Assembly: GCA_012295275.1 (NCBI GenBank)
Contig: CM022670.1
Span: 16,116,698 to 16,180,697 of the forward strand
Length of the DNA stretch: 64,000 bases
Direction of reading: 5' to 3'
Source of the DNA: Chrysomallon squamiferum
Taxonomy: Eukaryota > Mollusca > Gastropoda > Neomphalida > Peltospiridae
The notes beneath the pieces are model-generated. The model saw nothing but the letters and a program-made list of their open reading frames with translations, ran no database searches and was not told the origin of the DNA. The translations under genes and the position numbers were made by a program. Shown piece by piece: positions 42,901-52,118 of this stretch (position 1 is its first letter; each line of letters begins with the position of its first letter).

Positions 42901-44815
42901 TGTTGTGTATTTTCAGTTTTAGAATCTCTTCTTTCTAGGATCTGGATGTTTTCAGAAGGTCCTAACATTTATTACCATTTTAAAAATGTTTATTTTCCCA
43001 TTAAATATATTAAAACATCAAGTATTTAATTCAGCAATGATGGCATTAAAAAAAAAAAAAATGGTGCTGTTATTTTATTTTTATGAATTTCTACATTGTA
43101 GTTTATGTCACAACTAGAGAAATATACTTGTTCAATAAATAATTTATTTATTCTTGTAGATGATGCCATTTCTAATTATTATAAAAGAAAATATACTTAA
43201 TGGAATGTGTAATGAAAGTAAAAAGACATTTTTATCTATATCTGCTAGTGTATGTATGTAAGATGTTATGTGCTATGAAACAACTAAAACAACATAATTC
43301 TGTTTGTAATGAAACAAATTCCAGTGAACTCTGTAAAATGATAACAATAAAAAATACTGCTGCAGTTAGGCTACATGCAAATAATATATCTAAAACACAC
43401 ACACACACACAGACACACATGTGAGCTTTGCATTAACTGTATTTAGTACAGTTCACTATTCAGTATGTAAACAGGAACGAAATTCTGAACTTGGCAAAGA
43501 CTACTTCCTATTCTGCTTTACACAAATGTACAATATATATATATATTTATGTCTAAACCTTTAATGTATTCACTTTTATTCCTTTTATATACAATTACAT
43601 TTAAAAAAAAGTACTTTAACTTTTTGTATGAAAATTTGAATACTTGATCAAATTTGGGTCTTTTCTCTAGTAATCTGTCTTCATTGTTTTTGTACAAAGG
43701 TGTGCAATCATTTCCCATGACATTTATCACTTTAAAAAGTTATTTATATAATATGTTACATGTAAAAGTGAAGCCAAACATTACTGAGAAGTATGTGAAA
43801 ATATGTTTTATCATGACTGATTGCTGGTCTGGATATTCCAACATCATAAAGTCATAAATGATTTCATAACCATGTAACAATGAATCATCCTCAATAGTTT
43901 GGTGGTAATTACAACATAATATGTGTATAAAAATTTTAATTAAAAAAATTTCTATTTTTATTATCTTTATCATTATTATATTTTTTCACATATACATATA
44001 TATATTTTTTTTATTTCAGATCCAGAAATGGGTGCATGCACCAACTTAATTTAAAATATCCAGTGAATTAAATGAATTAAATAACAAAAACTAAATGTGG
44101 TATTATTAAATAAAGCAAAAGTATTTATTAATTTTATTTATTTATTTTTTTTTGTTTAGAGACAGGGTTACACCATCACTTAAAAAAAATGTGTATTATT
44201 ATTTGTTGCAAAAGTCTGACATCTAATTTGATATGTATTCAGTGAGACGAAAAGATAACAATACTGTTATTAATATATTTTAATAAAAATGTCACTTGGA
44301 AGTCAATACAGTCTTACCATTATAAATGGTTTGGCTAACGATTTCACATATATGGAACACTGAAAATGACTGGTGCATTATCTTATTTTAAAGCCTTAGC
44401 ATGTATTTTATTTTCATAATTTACATCAACAATATTAATGCAAAGTATTATATTTTTTCAAAGCACAAAATGATATTTTTTCTAAATGAAGTTTAGAAAA
44501 AGGTACCAGAATAGACTGGAACTCTTTCCCACATTTATTTACCTTGTATACATCAGAAAAGAATCCTTCTCCAAGTTTCTCACAGATGAAGTCGTCAAGA
44601 CGTGTCAGAGCTGACACAGCATGTCGCAGTGCTTGACATGAAGATTTGGGAGACACATGGACTGTGTTGGTTACTGACACTTCTCTTGGTAATGGTTCAT
44701 CACTATTTTTTTCCACTTGGAAGTTTCGCCTTTTCCCAATAGAATCCACAACACACGTCTTGCTCCTTCTCAGCATTGTTCGCTTAGTGCTCATTTTTAT
44801 TATTTCAGCTGTCAT
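20884..44815 (-). CDS. TESK: testis-specific kinase (TESK1/TESK2)-type dual-specificity protein kinase
   Basis: TESK kinases phosphorylate cofilin and so stabilise actin filaments. Ten coding exons on minus, phases checked: 44815-44543, 33619-33498, 30722-30674, 24738-24592, 24286-24201, 23401-23317, 23158-23075, 22626-22540, 22110-22005, 21860-20884; 671 residues. Kinase domain about 72-345: glycine loop GEGFFSDVY (82-90), ATP-anchoring K104 in VMVLK, HRDLTSKN (191-198), DFG (215-217), GSPYWMGPE in the activation loop and [11 protein letters not shown]. These, with [11 protein letters not shown] and [16 protein letters not shown], are near-identical to vertebrate TESK. The C-terminal tail (about 348-671) is Ser-rich and less conserved. 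An acceptor immediately before the ATG (44817-44818) implies a non-coding first exon upstream, perhaps near 45390. The last ~40 residues turn hydrophobic ([12 protein letters not shown]), so the true 3' end may be spliced earlier. Human proteins are 571-626 residues. TESK1 versus TESK2 cannot be decided; this is probably a single pre-duplication orthologue. Confidence 0.93.
24113..24161. repeat. (AAT)n microsatellite in TESK intron
   Basis: About 16 AAT units close to the donor side of the fifth coding exon (24201). It lies in the 799-bp intron 24200-23402, which is rich in AAT/TAG variants. Confidence 0.95.
24806..25005. repeat. imperfect tandem duplication (~86-bp copies)
   Basis: Copies at 24806-24892 and 24919-25005 share AACAAATTATTGCATA, GAGACAGGCTTCTGGCAT and TTTTGAGTTATTTGTGTGAAC with scattered substitutions. 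Intronic in TESK. Confidence 0.9.
25644..25857. mobile_element. mariner-type MITE with ~74-bp terminal inverted repeats
   Basis: 214-bp non-autonomous element. It begins TTGGGTTGAGGAATAA and ends with the reverse complement, flanked on both sides by TA (25642-25643 and 25858-25859), the target-site duplication of Tc1/mariner elements. The inverted repeats stay alignable for about 74 bp, including the shared blocks TTTAATCATTA and GAAGAAAAC. The terminus, with an AAGTCATTGCGG-like block at the right end, resembles mariner ends such as those of the human MADE1 MITE. There is no coding capacity, so it would have been moved by a transposase supplied in trans. It sits in a TESK intron. Confidence 0.88.
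26287..26310. repeat. (GACA)n microsatellite
   Basis: Six GACA/ACAG units in the TESK intron. Confidence 0.93.
26426..26875. repeat. degenerate ~75-bp tandem array, five to six units
   Basis: Successive units carry the blocks TTCTGTATGTTTA, ATAGTTTTATTTATTTA and TTTTAAAATAAAAATTGATAAA in the same order, with drift and small indels. Old tandem amplification within a TESK intron. Confidence 0.75.
28151..28214. repeat. 21-bp tandem repeat, three units
   Basis: Units of TTGTCAGACTGTCTCACACT start at 28151, 28172 and 28193; a partial unit follows. Intronic in TESK. Confidence 0.93.
29698..29960. repeat. compound (GT)n/(GA)n microsatellite
   Basis: A GT run of about 25 units passes into GA repeats and then alternating GT and GA blocks for about 200 bp. 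Intronic; the ORF through it is an artefact. Confidence 0.95.
30556..30648. repeat. 22-24-bp minisatellite next to TESK exon 3
   Basis: Four degenerate units around TACTACCAATATTAGTATGGG end about 23 bases from the minus-strand splice donor (GT at 30673-30672) of the 49-nt exon 30722-30674. Confidence 0.85.
30723..33497 (-). other. TESK intron (2.8 kb)
   Basis: No exon or nested gene is recognised. It contains poly(A)/AAT tracts (31281-31360), an alternating CA/TG block with Z-DNA-type composition (about 32023-32095) and a poly(T) tract at about 33451-33470. A 74-residue minus ORF (31882-31658) has no recognisable similarity. Confidence 0.8.
33616..33860. repeat. imperfect tandem duplication spanning the TESK exon 2 splice acceptor
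   Basis: About 117-bp units start with TTACCTATAAAACAAC (33616) and TTACCTATAAAAACAAC (33733). Both contain ATCATCTTTGT, TTTCTAAACAC and the identical AATGTCCTTGAAGACAAATGTTA. Read on minus, the second copy repeats the TTTATAG|GTAA acceptor context of the exon 33619-33498. Confidence 0.85.
38057..38103. repeat. (CG)n(CA)n alternating purine-pyrimidine tract
   Basis: About nine CG units pass directly into about 15 CA units, a composition known to favour Z-DNA. It is the only long CG run in this AT-rich window. Intronic in TESK. Confidence 0.96.
39904..39938. repeat. (GT)n microsatellite
   Basis: About 17 GT units in the large TESK intron. Confidence 0.95.
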
Positions 44816-45846
44816 TCTGGAAATATATTTAACATTAAAATATTTGTAATTTATTATTACTTTTTTTTTTTTTTTTTTATTGTTGTTTATTCTACCGTTA
44901 TACTGATCAATAAATGAAACTGAAGTTTAATTGTATTAATAAAGAACCAACGAACGATTTACACCTGTGAAAAATTACTGTAATTTAGAATAAACTAGAT
45001 TTATGTTTTGTACAGTTTGAAATGAATAGCTCAATAGGAAAATAATGGAACTGAACGGAAATTTTTAAAAAGAGTATCTGTCACTCAAGGATCTACTCTA
45101 GTTCAAATCGCTCAGCTGTAGTTAAAAATAATAACAAACGAGAGAAACGCTCAAACAGGTAATAGAAAAATGTTTAAGCAAATCCAAAACATTAAATAAT
45201 AACCAACACTATTAAAGTTAAATGAATCAAAACAAATAGTTTATTGAGTTATACTTTATAGTTATAGTTATACTGATGTATATTTTCTGTGAACACCAAC
45301 AGTAAGAGTAACACTACCAAAATGGCAAAATGCAATAGAAACTCAACACTGCACCTGTTTGATAAATCAAAATGTATAATATTAAGATTACCTCACTGAC
45401 AGGAACACTTTTCATTGATATACTTCACAACGAAAGCTCTGTTTTCGTTACATTTCAAAATCATCTGCAGTTCAGCAGAGCATATCCAATCAGTAATCCG
45501 TTTACCATCATCTTCTCTAAAACCCGGCAGGTCAGTCCATTTCACATGGATTGATAAACATAACTTCGCAAAGCATTATGGGTATAATTATAGAATACTA
45601 CTCTCTACACCGCCAATGGATATTCAAACACTAGATAACGTGGAAATACTTTTTTTTTTGTACATCGTTAGATTTTTAAACAAAATAAATATTGTCTTAA
45701 ATATCAGGAAAATACATCGACGACATAAAGCACATCAACATCATCAATAATATTAATAATAATAAAGAACCCAGCTATTTAAAAAAAAAAAAAAAAGATA
45801 AATATTTTCCTTTTTAAATAATTTATGATGATGGTGATGATGATTA

Positions 45847-45902
<56 letters not shown>

Positions 45903-45903
45903 T
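45847..45903. repeat. (ATT)n microsatellite
   Basis: About 18 ATT units upstream of TESK, preceded by GATGAT repeats. Confidence 0.96.
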
Positions 45904-46053
45904 TAATTTCGGCCTATACTCTTTACATGGTGCATCTACGCGATCGAGTGATCTACACCGAGCAAATTCCGTATTAATGTATGATCTATGCGCTTATTTT
46001 AATTATTGTTTTGTTTATTCTTGTTTTTTTTATTATTATTTTTCACGGCATGA

Positions 46054-46090
<37 letters not shown>

Positions 46091-46111
46091 TTATATATTT
46101 ATAATTTATAG

Positions 46112-46323
46112 GAACAAAGCCTAAAAAGTATACAAATTTGAATAATTTTATCGATGAATTGAGCGAACATCTGCTAGAAATGCAAGAAAAATATCAACAT
46201 TCTTCCTCATCTGTAGCCAATAGAAATACTCAAGGTGTGATTGGAAGGTTATTTGATTCATTCCTCTCATCTTTTTCAAAATACGAATTTTCAAATCTAA
46301 CCAGGTTCTATTCGTCGGAATGA
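46112..46323 (+). other. unidentified exon-like open reading frame
   Basis: After a poly(T) tract and an acceptor-like TTTATAG ending at 46111, an open frame runs 70 residues to TGA. It is less AT-rich than its surroundings and amphipathic, with blocks such as NNFIDELSEHLLEMQEKYQ and GRLFDSFLSSFSKYEFSN. No family is recognised, and no upstream exon in matching phase was found. It may be a terminal exon of an unrecognised gene, a transposon or gene relic, or chance. Confidence 0.25.
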
Positions 46324-48072
46324 ATAACCGAATCTTCCGCAACTTCTCTTTGAATCACAGAGTGGAATACAAATGACCTACCAACTCGTATATCTATTCA
46401 GAAATGAAAGTTTTCCTGGATGTGATGTTCTTATATATGTATTGTGCATTGATCTTAAAGGATTTTAAGACCTTCCTCTTATCTTATAGAAATTTCCAAG
46501 ATATTTATTTTTTGCTTTTTTTTTTAATTGTTAGATCACACGCCAAAGTAGTACTTTTTATATTGTGAATAGTTTAATTCTACCTCTTTTTAGCAGAGGT
46601 TCTGCTTAATAGTTTGCTGTTATTTTTGTTGTTGTTTGTTTAAAATGGACATGGGGTAACAAAAAAAAAATGAAAAAAGACATAAAATTGAATAAACCAA
46701 TCAGCACTTGTTAAATCAGTCAAATACAAAAATGACACAGGCAGCCATAAAGATGTTCCTTTTATCTGTAACTAGTCTAATGAGAAATGCTCCGATCTAT
46801 TTTTGTAAGTTATCTCAATTTCCACTTTACAAAGAAATGAACGTTTAAATTAGTATAATCTTTTTTTCATAATGGAAAGTGGGAACATGTATTGATTTCA
46901 GACGAATTTTATATTTCATCGCAGAAATGCTGAAAGACTTCATCATGGAGAACGGCATGATAAGGAAATGGAAGTGTTGTTATTTAGAGCAGAATCTGTA
47001 ATGATCTAAAAACACCTTTGTATGTATAATATGGAATACTGATAGTCCAGTATTACACAGAAGTATTGAAAAATGTTGTCATAGTCTTTTTTCTGCCTCA
47101 CCAAAAGGGATATTATAGGACGAGGTTTTTATAAGGACAGCTCCACAGTATTCAATATCTTGGACAGGTACTGTTAAAGAAATGGCAGAATCTTATTCAG
47201 AAACGGATTCTGATTTTTGGTTTTGCAGTTTATATTTTCATAGCTGAATACAATAAACTAGAGTAAAAAAATGAAAATAAAATTTTGTATTAATATACAG
47301 AAATCTGTACGTATTATACCCAGTGCTTTTTTGGTGGCATTCATAAATCCAACTGACAGTGACTTTTCAGGGGCATCGGTGATATAATGCCAAACTGGAT
47401 TATCTCCCTTGAATATATTTTATTGCTTGTAACAGATGCTTAGCAAGGATGTTTCTTTCCCAGTTTCTTTAATGTGCATATTATTACTTAGTATTTTCTA
47501 CTTCTTTTATTCACTAATTTATATATTTTTTATTTCCCAGATATTTAAAATAAATAAATAAATAAATAAATAAATTTTCCATATCGCCAAAATATCCCAA
47601 ATCTGATTGCTTTTGATCACGTTAGAAAAATTGTTGCACAAATAAAATTAAATATCTGATCTGTAAGAAAAACAAATTTTGCAAAGGAAAAATATTCATT
47701 TTGGCTGCCTGATGGAGTTTTTGAATATATTTTTCGTCGGAAAAACCACTTTTAGAACAGCAAAAAAACAAAAACAATCAGTAGCGACACAATTGAGAAA
47801 TATATATACTAAAATAAACTATATTACTAAAAAGGTTTTTTTTTTTTTTTTCTTCTTGTGGAATTTTAAAAGCTGGCAAACAACTATGCTAGTTCTGGAG
47901 GTGGTGCATGTAGGGCCGGTGCAAGCCTATTTGATACCCTAGGCAAGTTTAGATTCTGGCGCCCTCAGGAAAATATCAGTTTCAAAATTTATAAACTATA
48001 AATAAATAAATAAATAAAAATTTGAGCACAGATTTAAACAAATAATAATAATAAAATTTAAAACAAAATTAC

Positions 48073-48957
48073 CCCTCTGTACTAAAATATCCGGACACCC
48101 CCCCAAAAACACTACTTGATACTATTTTATTACCAAAATTAAGACAAGAATAAACAAACATAAAGACAGACATTTGTGTTAAACTAACAGCATAATGGAC
48201 AGTTAAATACACCTGAAACCACATTTGGCTGAGGGATAAATAAATGTAGACATTTAAAAAAGGCACACGAGTCATTTCTTTCCTTTTTTATACGATTAAA
48301 ATAAGGAGTTACTGCCCTCTGTTTGGTTTCCGCGGCAAACCGAAGGTTTCGTATACGCATGATTCTACGAAAATTGCGAAAAGAACGATTTTGTCACGTT
48401 GGGCTTACCTGTAATTATAATATAATACTCAAAAGAAGTTAAGGGTAAACATTAAACAAATGAAAATAATTACTAAAATTGTCCTAATGGAGAAAGTTTG
48501 ATTGTACACATGTAGTAAAAATGTCAGTGATTTCCATTAGCCACTATTAGCGTTTTCTTTGTTCTGGCGCATGCTAATAACTAGGCGTTGGAAATAACGC
48601 TGAGAACTGTCATTCTGCAACCCGATAATTTGTACTGTCACAAAATGCAAATCCATTATCAAAAAAAAACGGTCTTCTCGTGCTGTTGTTGATAATCTTC
48701 CAGAATTTATTTCAATTTAGTTGTTTTGAATCTTTTTCAGAAACTTTTGATTTGATTTTGAGTCACAGATCTTTGAGTGTGTCCATCTCCTAGCCAGCCA
48801 ATGGACATCCTTCCCTGAAACTGAATTGTCGTCGAACCATCTTCAAATTTGGATGATTGACAGTGCTCGATAATTGCTAAAACTGGCATGCATTGAAATA
48901 CACTCATGCTAAGCACGTGCAAATAGTGCACAAGGTGTCCCAAAGGGTGTACTGAGG
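48073..48957 (-). mobile_element. decayed Tc1-like DNA transposon
   Basis: The left end contains CTCTGTACTAAAATATCCGG then ACACC; the right end contains GGTGTCC..GTACTGAGG, roughly the inverted counterpart (GTACAGAGG against GTACTGAGG, plus GGTGTCC). Between them lies a minus-strand transposase remnant (48840-48660). At about 885 bp it is shorter than full Tc1 elements (1.3-1.7 kb), so internal deletion is likely. The ends are imperfect and the borders approximate. Confidence 0.45.
48660..48840 (-). pseudogene. fragment of Tc1-like transposase N-terminal DNA-binding region
   Basis: Reading from an ATG at 48840 with at least one frameshift and two in-frame stops, the pieces MVRRQFSF, GWLGDGHTQRSV, TQNQIKSF and KRF follow the order of the paired-like helix-turn-helix of Tc1 transposases (Met-basic start, ...GxTQxxVA..., ...SQSxISRLWxRF). 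The catalytic DDE region is not recognisable. It is clearly non-functional; the assignment rests on pattern only. Confidence 0.42.
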
Positions 48958-49157
48958 CAACTTGTCAGTTAGAAATCTGGGTTAACTTAAAAGTTTCTAA
49001 AGATGCCCCTTAATAATGTGATATCTTTATCCAAATGACAACAAAAAGGTTAATATTTTAACAATACCTGGCCTAAAAAAAAAACATACTTCCAAAATTG
49101 ATCAAAACGTTCCCTTGATCCTTAACTTCTTTTAAGTAGTTTATAATTTGTCATTTG

Positions 49158-49159
<2 letters not shown>

Positions 49160-49189
<30 letters not shown>
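49160..49189. repeat. poly(A) run of about 30
   Basis: Homopolymer in the intergenic region about 200 bp to the right of the Tc1-like relic. Confidence 0.97.
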
Positions 49190-49192
<3 letters not shown>

Positions 49193-50389
49193 TGTTTTTC
49201 TATTTTGTTTGTCAAACAGATAGTAGATATACTGCATTTCAGTTAAGACTTTTCACAATTTAAATGGTTATTATTTAGTTTTTAAATAATTATTATTATT
49301 TATCTTATTTCCTAAAATGGAGTAATAATTTCAGGAAATTTCTTTTTCAATATCAAGAAATAACATCATTCAAATATTAGATACAGTATAAAATTAGATA
49401 AAATAGACATCTTTAAATATATAGATATTTCCTCCTAATTGGTTCATTTTAGATGAAAATTTACATATTATTTTTTGTTTGGGGGGGTGTGTTGTTTTTT
49501 GTGTGTGTGCTTTGTGAGTGTGTGTGTGTGTGTGTGTTTTTGTGACGAGTTTTGTTCTTGTTTAAAAGTTACAATTCATTAAATAGATAATTTGTTTTAG
49601 TTAAATATGTACTAAAACTGTAGTGGTAGAATTCAAAAAAAAATAAACATTGCCCATTGGTCTTGTTGACCAAAAAATAAAAATAAAAATTTTAAAAAAA
49701 ATTTAAAAAATTAAAAAAATTAAAAAATTAAAAATTAAAAGTAAAATAAAATAAATTCTAAAAATCTTTGCGTTCAGTCATTAAAATTCAAAATTTAAAC
49801 TGTCTGTGTCTGTATATATGTGTATTTATATGTATGTATGGATGTACGTATCGTTCTTATATTTTTATAGCATTCTTGTTATTATTTAAACGAAAACGTA
49901 TTTAATAGTTTTACAGTATAGTTTGAAGAACATTCATCAGATGAGAATCCAAGAAAAGGGAATAGGATTTAATACCGAGGGGCGAGGGGCACATATACCC
50001 ATTCACAAAAAAAAAAAAAAAAAATAAAATAAAATAACCCAAAGAAAGGTTATCGGTAAACAGTCAGTTATTTTTTTAAATGCTAAATTTGTTCTTCTTT
50101 TTTTCTCAAAAATTGTTTTTGGTCTGTGTGTATGTGTATTGATGACACTCGGTTTTGGGGATTTGTGGAAATCCGGACCGAATCGGGAAAAATTTCCCAC
50201 TCGAAATTTTACCACTTGGTATTATTAAGTTATTCTGAGTTGCACTATCCAGTAACTATAATCATCTCTCAACCCACTTTCCATCAAGGCAAGAGTAAAT
50301 TTTACGTTTGCACCCATGAACATCCTCACCTAATAAATTTCACCCAGCCTAACCTACATTTTTTTTACTGCGCATACATACGTACATAC

Positions 50390-50426
<37 letters not shown>

Positions 50427-50923
50427 TTGTTTTACATATACTATATGACATTTGTTTACAATGCCTCAGTGTCTGTATATTTCTGTCATATTATTATATT
50501 ACTATATCACATAGCTGTTATATGTGCTAAAGTTTAATGTTTTGGCAAATTTTAAGTTTACATTCGTTACTTTCCGGACCGGTGTAATTCTATTAGTCCG
50601 TGAAACAGAGGGTCAGCAGTATAGCCTAGATCTATATCTATCTATCTGTTTTTTTTTCTTATGGCTGTTTCCTGCTTATCCCACCTTTTATTCATTTTCA
50701 TTTGTGGTCAAGTAAATTATTATCGTTATTAATGACGGTAATAATATTTTTAGTTATTTTATTTAGGGGATAAAATATGTATGTGTGTATGTGTATGTAA
50801 AACAAATAAATTTATGAACAAATAAAATTAAAGTGTATCACAATGGTATTCATATATCTCTATTGTTTTTGTTGACGGCCTTTTTATTTGTTCTAGTTTT
50901 AAAATTTGCCTTTACATCAAAAA

Positions 50924-50955
<32 letters not shown>

Positions 50956-51082
50956 AGCTTTTGTCAAAATACAATCTATTAATTATTTTATTAACACGAT
51001 TCGATATAAATCATTTTCCCTAGCAGAGCGATGACTGTCAGAATCGAATCCTTATTTTGGTTATTCTCTTTTGCATGTTCAA

Positions 51083-51200
51083 TTTATCCCGCCAAACAGT
51101 TGATCCAAAAGTCGTCCCCGGCGACGGCTCTTGTAAACGATTGGTTGAATGTTGATCACGTGCAAGTATTTATCCTTTTATCTGTTTCAATTGGACGTCA
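51083..51200 (+). promoter_or_regulatory. candidate CDC14 promoter with E2F-like, CCAAT, E-box and CRE-like sites
   Basis: Within 120 bp, and 225-340 bp upstream of the CDC14 ATG: TTTATCCCGCCAAA (51083-51096, E2F-like), inverted CCAAT boxes ATTGG (51140-51144 and 51190-51194), CACGTG (51157-51162) and GACGTCA (51194-51200). The surrounding sequence is visibly less AT-rich. E2F plus CCAAT is typical of cell-cycle promoters, which suits the downstream gene; function is inferred. Confidence 0.4.
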
Positions 51201-51424
51201 AAACAAATTGGTGATACGGTGTTATATTTATTTCACGATATTTACAAGGGAAGAACATTATTATTACTACAGCAAAAGTAACTAATTGTTCGTTAAGCAT
51301 TCGTGTTTATTCGTACTGCCACGGATCCAGGATTTTTTCCCAGGCAGACCGTAATTAAGCCTACCTACACGGACTATAGTAAAAATCTCAGCTTCTCAAC
51401 ATCGGCGATCGTCTTGAAGTCGTG

Positions 51425-52085
51425 ATGAATAAACTCGACACAGTTGGGAGTATCTGTGAATTTATTCCAGGTGAATTTTGATAAATAATGATAATCATGC
51501 GTCGATTTCATTTGCTAAGACCAAGACGTCAAAATTAAGTATTATTAAAAAGAACTTTCACACGATTCAGTCATTACCCCCCTTTTTGTTTTCTTGTTTT
51601 TTTAATACTAATAAAGAAATAATGGATAACCATCTTGTTAAGATAGCTTTTACTGACTTATTTTATTATTACTTCTTTTTCAATACTGCTAGTGTAGTTA
51701 CAAAAATGTCAAATGTTACCTATGGTAAGACAGCCAACATGTTACTGTTGTAACCGGTGTCCATGCAAAAACGGTTCCATGCAACCCAAACAAGTCTAGT
51801 GAGCGACGCCGATCAATTTTTCGGAAGAAAGTATATGTCTCTTTATATATTTATTTTTATTTTATAAACAGAAGTTACATATTTTTCCAATAATAGATCG
51901 GTGCCGTTCACGAGAATTGTTTTGTTTACAAGTAACACTTATTTCAGTTACAGAAATGGACACCCACTTAGGACAAAAAAAAGAAGTTAAAAATGGAAAG
52001 TGTGACCAATAAACATGCTTTTCGAGACTTAATTTTGGTACAAAGATTTTAAATCAGTCACAGAGAGACCAAAAAAAAAAAAAAA

Positions 52086-52118
<33 letters not shown>

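Larger units (their letters stand above)
33620..44542 (-). other. TESK first coding intron (10.9 kb)
   Basis: The largest intron. No nested gene is recognised on either strand. Contents: a tandem duplication beginning at the acceptor (33616-33860), homopolymers, a (CG)n(CA)n block (38057-38103), (GT)n at 39904-39938, a less AT-rich island at 39290-39740 that may be an old repeat, and (CA)n near 43396-43418. ORFs of 60-100 residues here (for example 38394-38705, 39302-39562, 41052-41330) show no family motif and are judged fortuitous. Confidence 0.8.
44820..51424. other. intergenic region between divergent TESK and CDC14
   Basis: Holds the TESK 5' non-coding exon(s) and promoter (about 44820-45620, with a possible minus-strand donor near 45390), (ATT)n at about 45847-45903, a poly(T) tract at 46052-46084 followed by an exon-like ORF (46112-46323), a GGCGCC-containing fragment (47910-47970), a decayed Tc1-like element (48073-48957), a ~30-base poly(A) run (49160-49189), (AT)n at about 50392-50422, (AAAT)n at about 50923-50955 and the CDC14 promoter region (51000-51424). 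No tRNA or other RNA gene was recognised. Confidence 0.7.

Noticed and set aside
48069-48275. Minus-strand 68-residue ORF
   Set aside because: No protein similarity; it overlaps the left end of the Tc1-like relic and is low in coding character.
51031-51285. 84-residue plus-strand ORF upstream of CDC14
   Set aside because: No recognisable similarity; it overlaps the probable promoter, and the CDC14 start at 51425 fits the conserved first exon.
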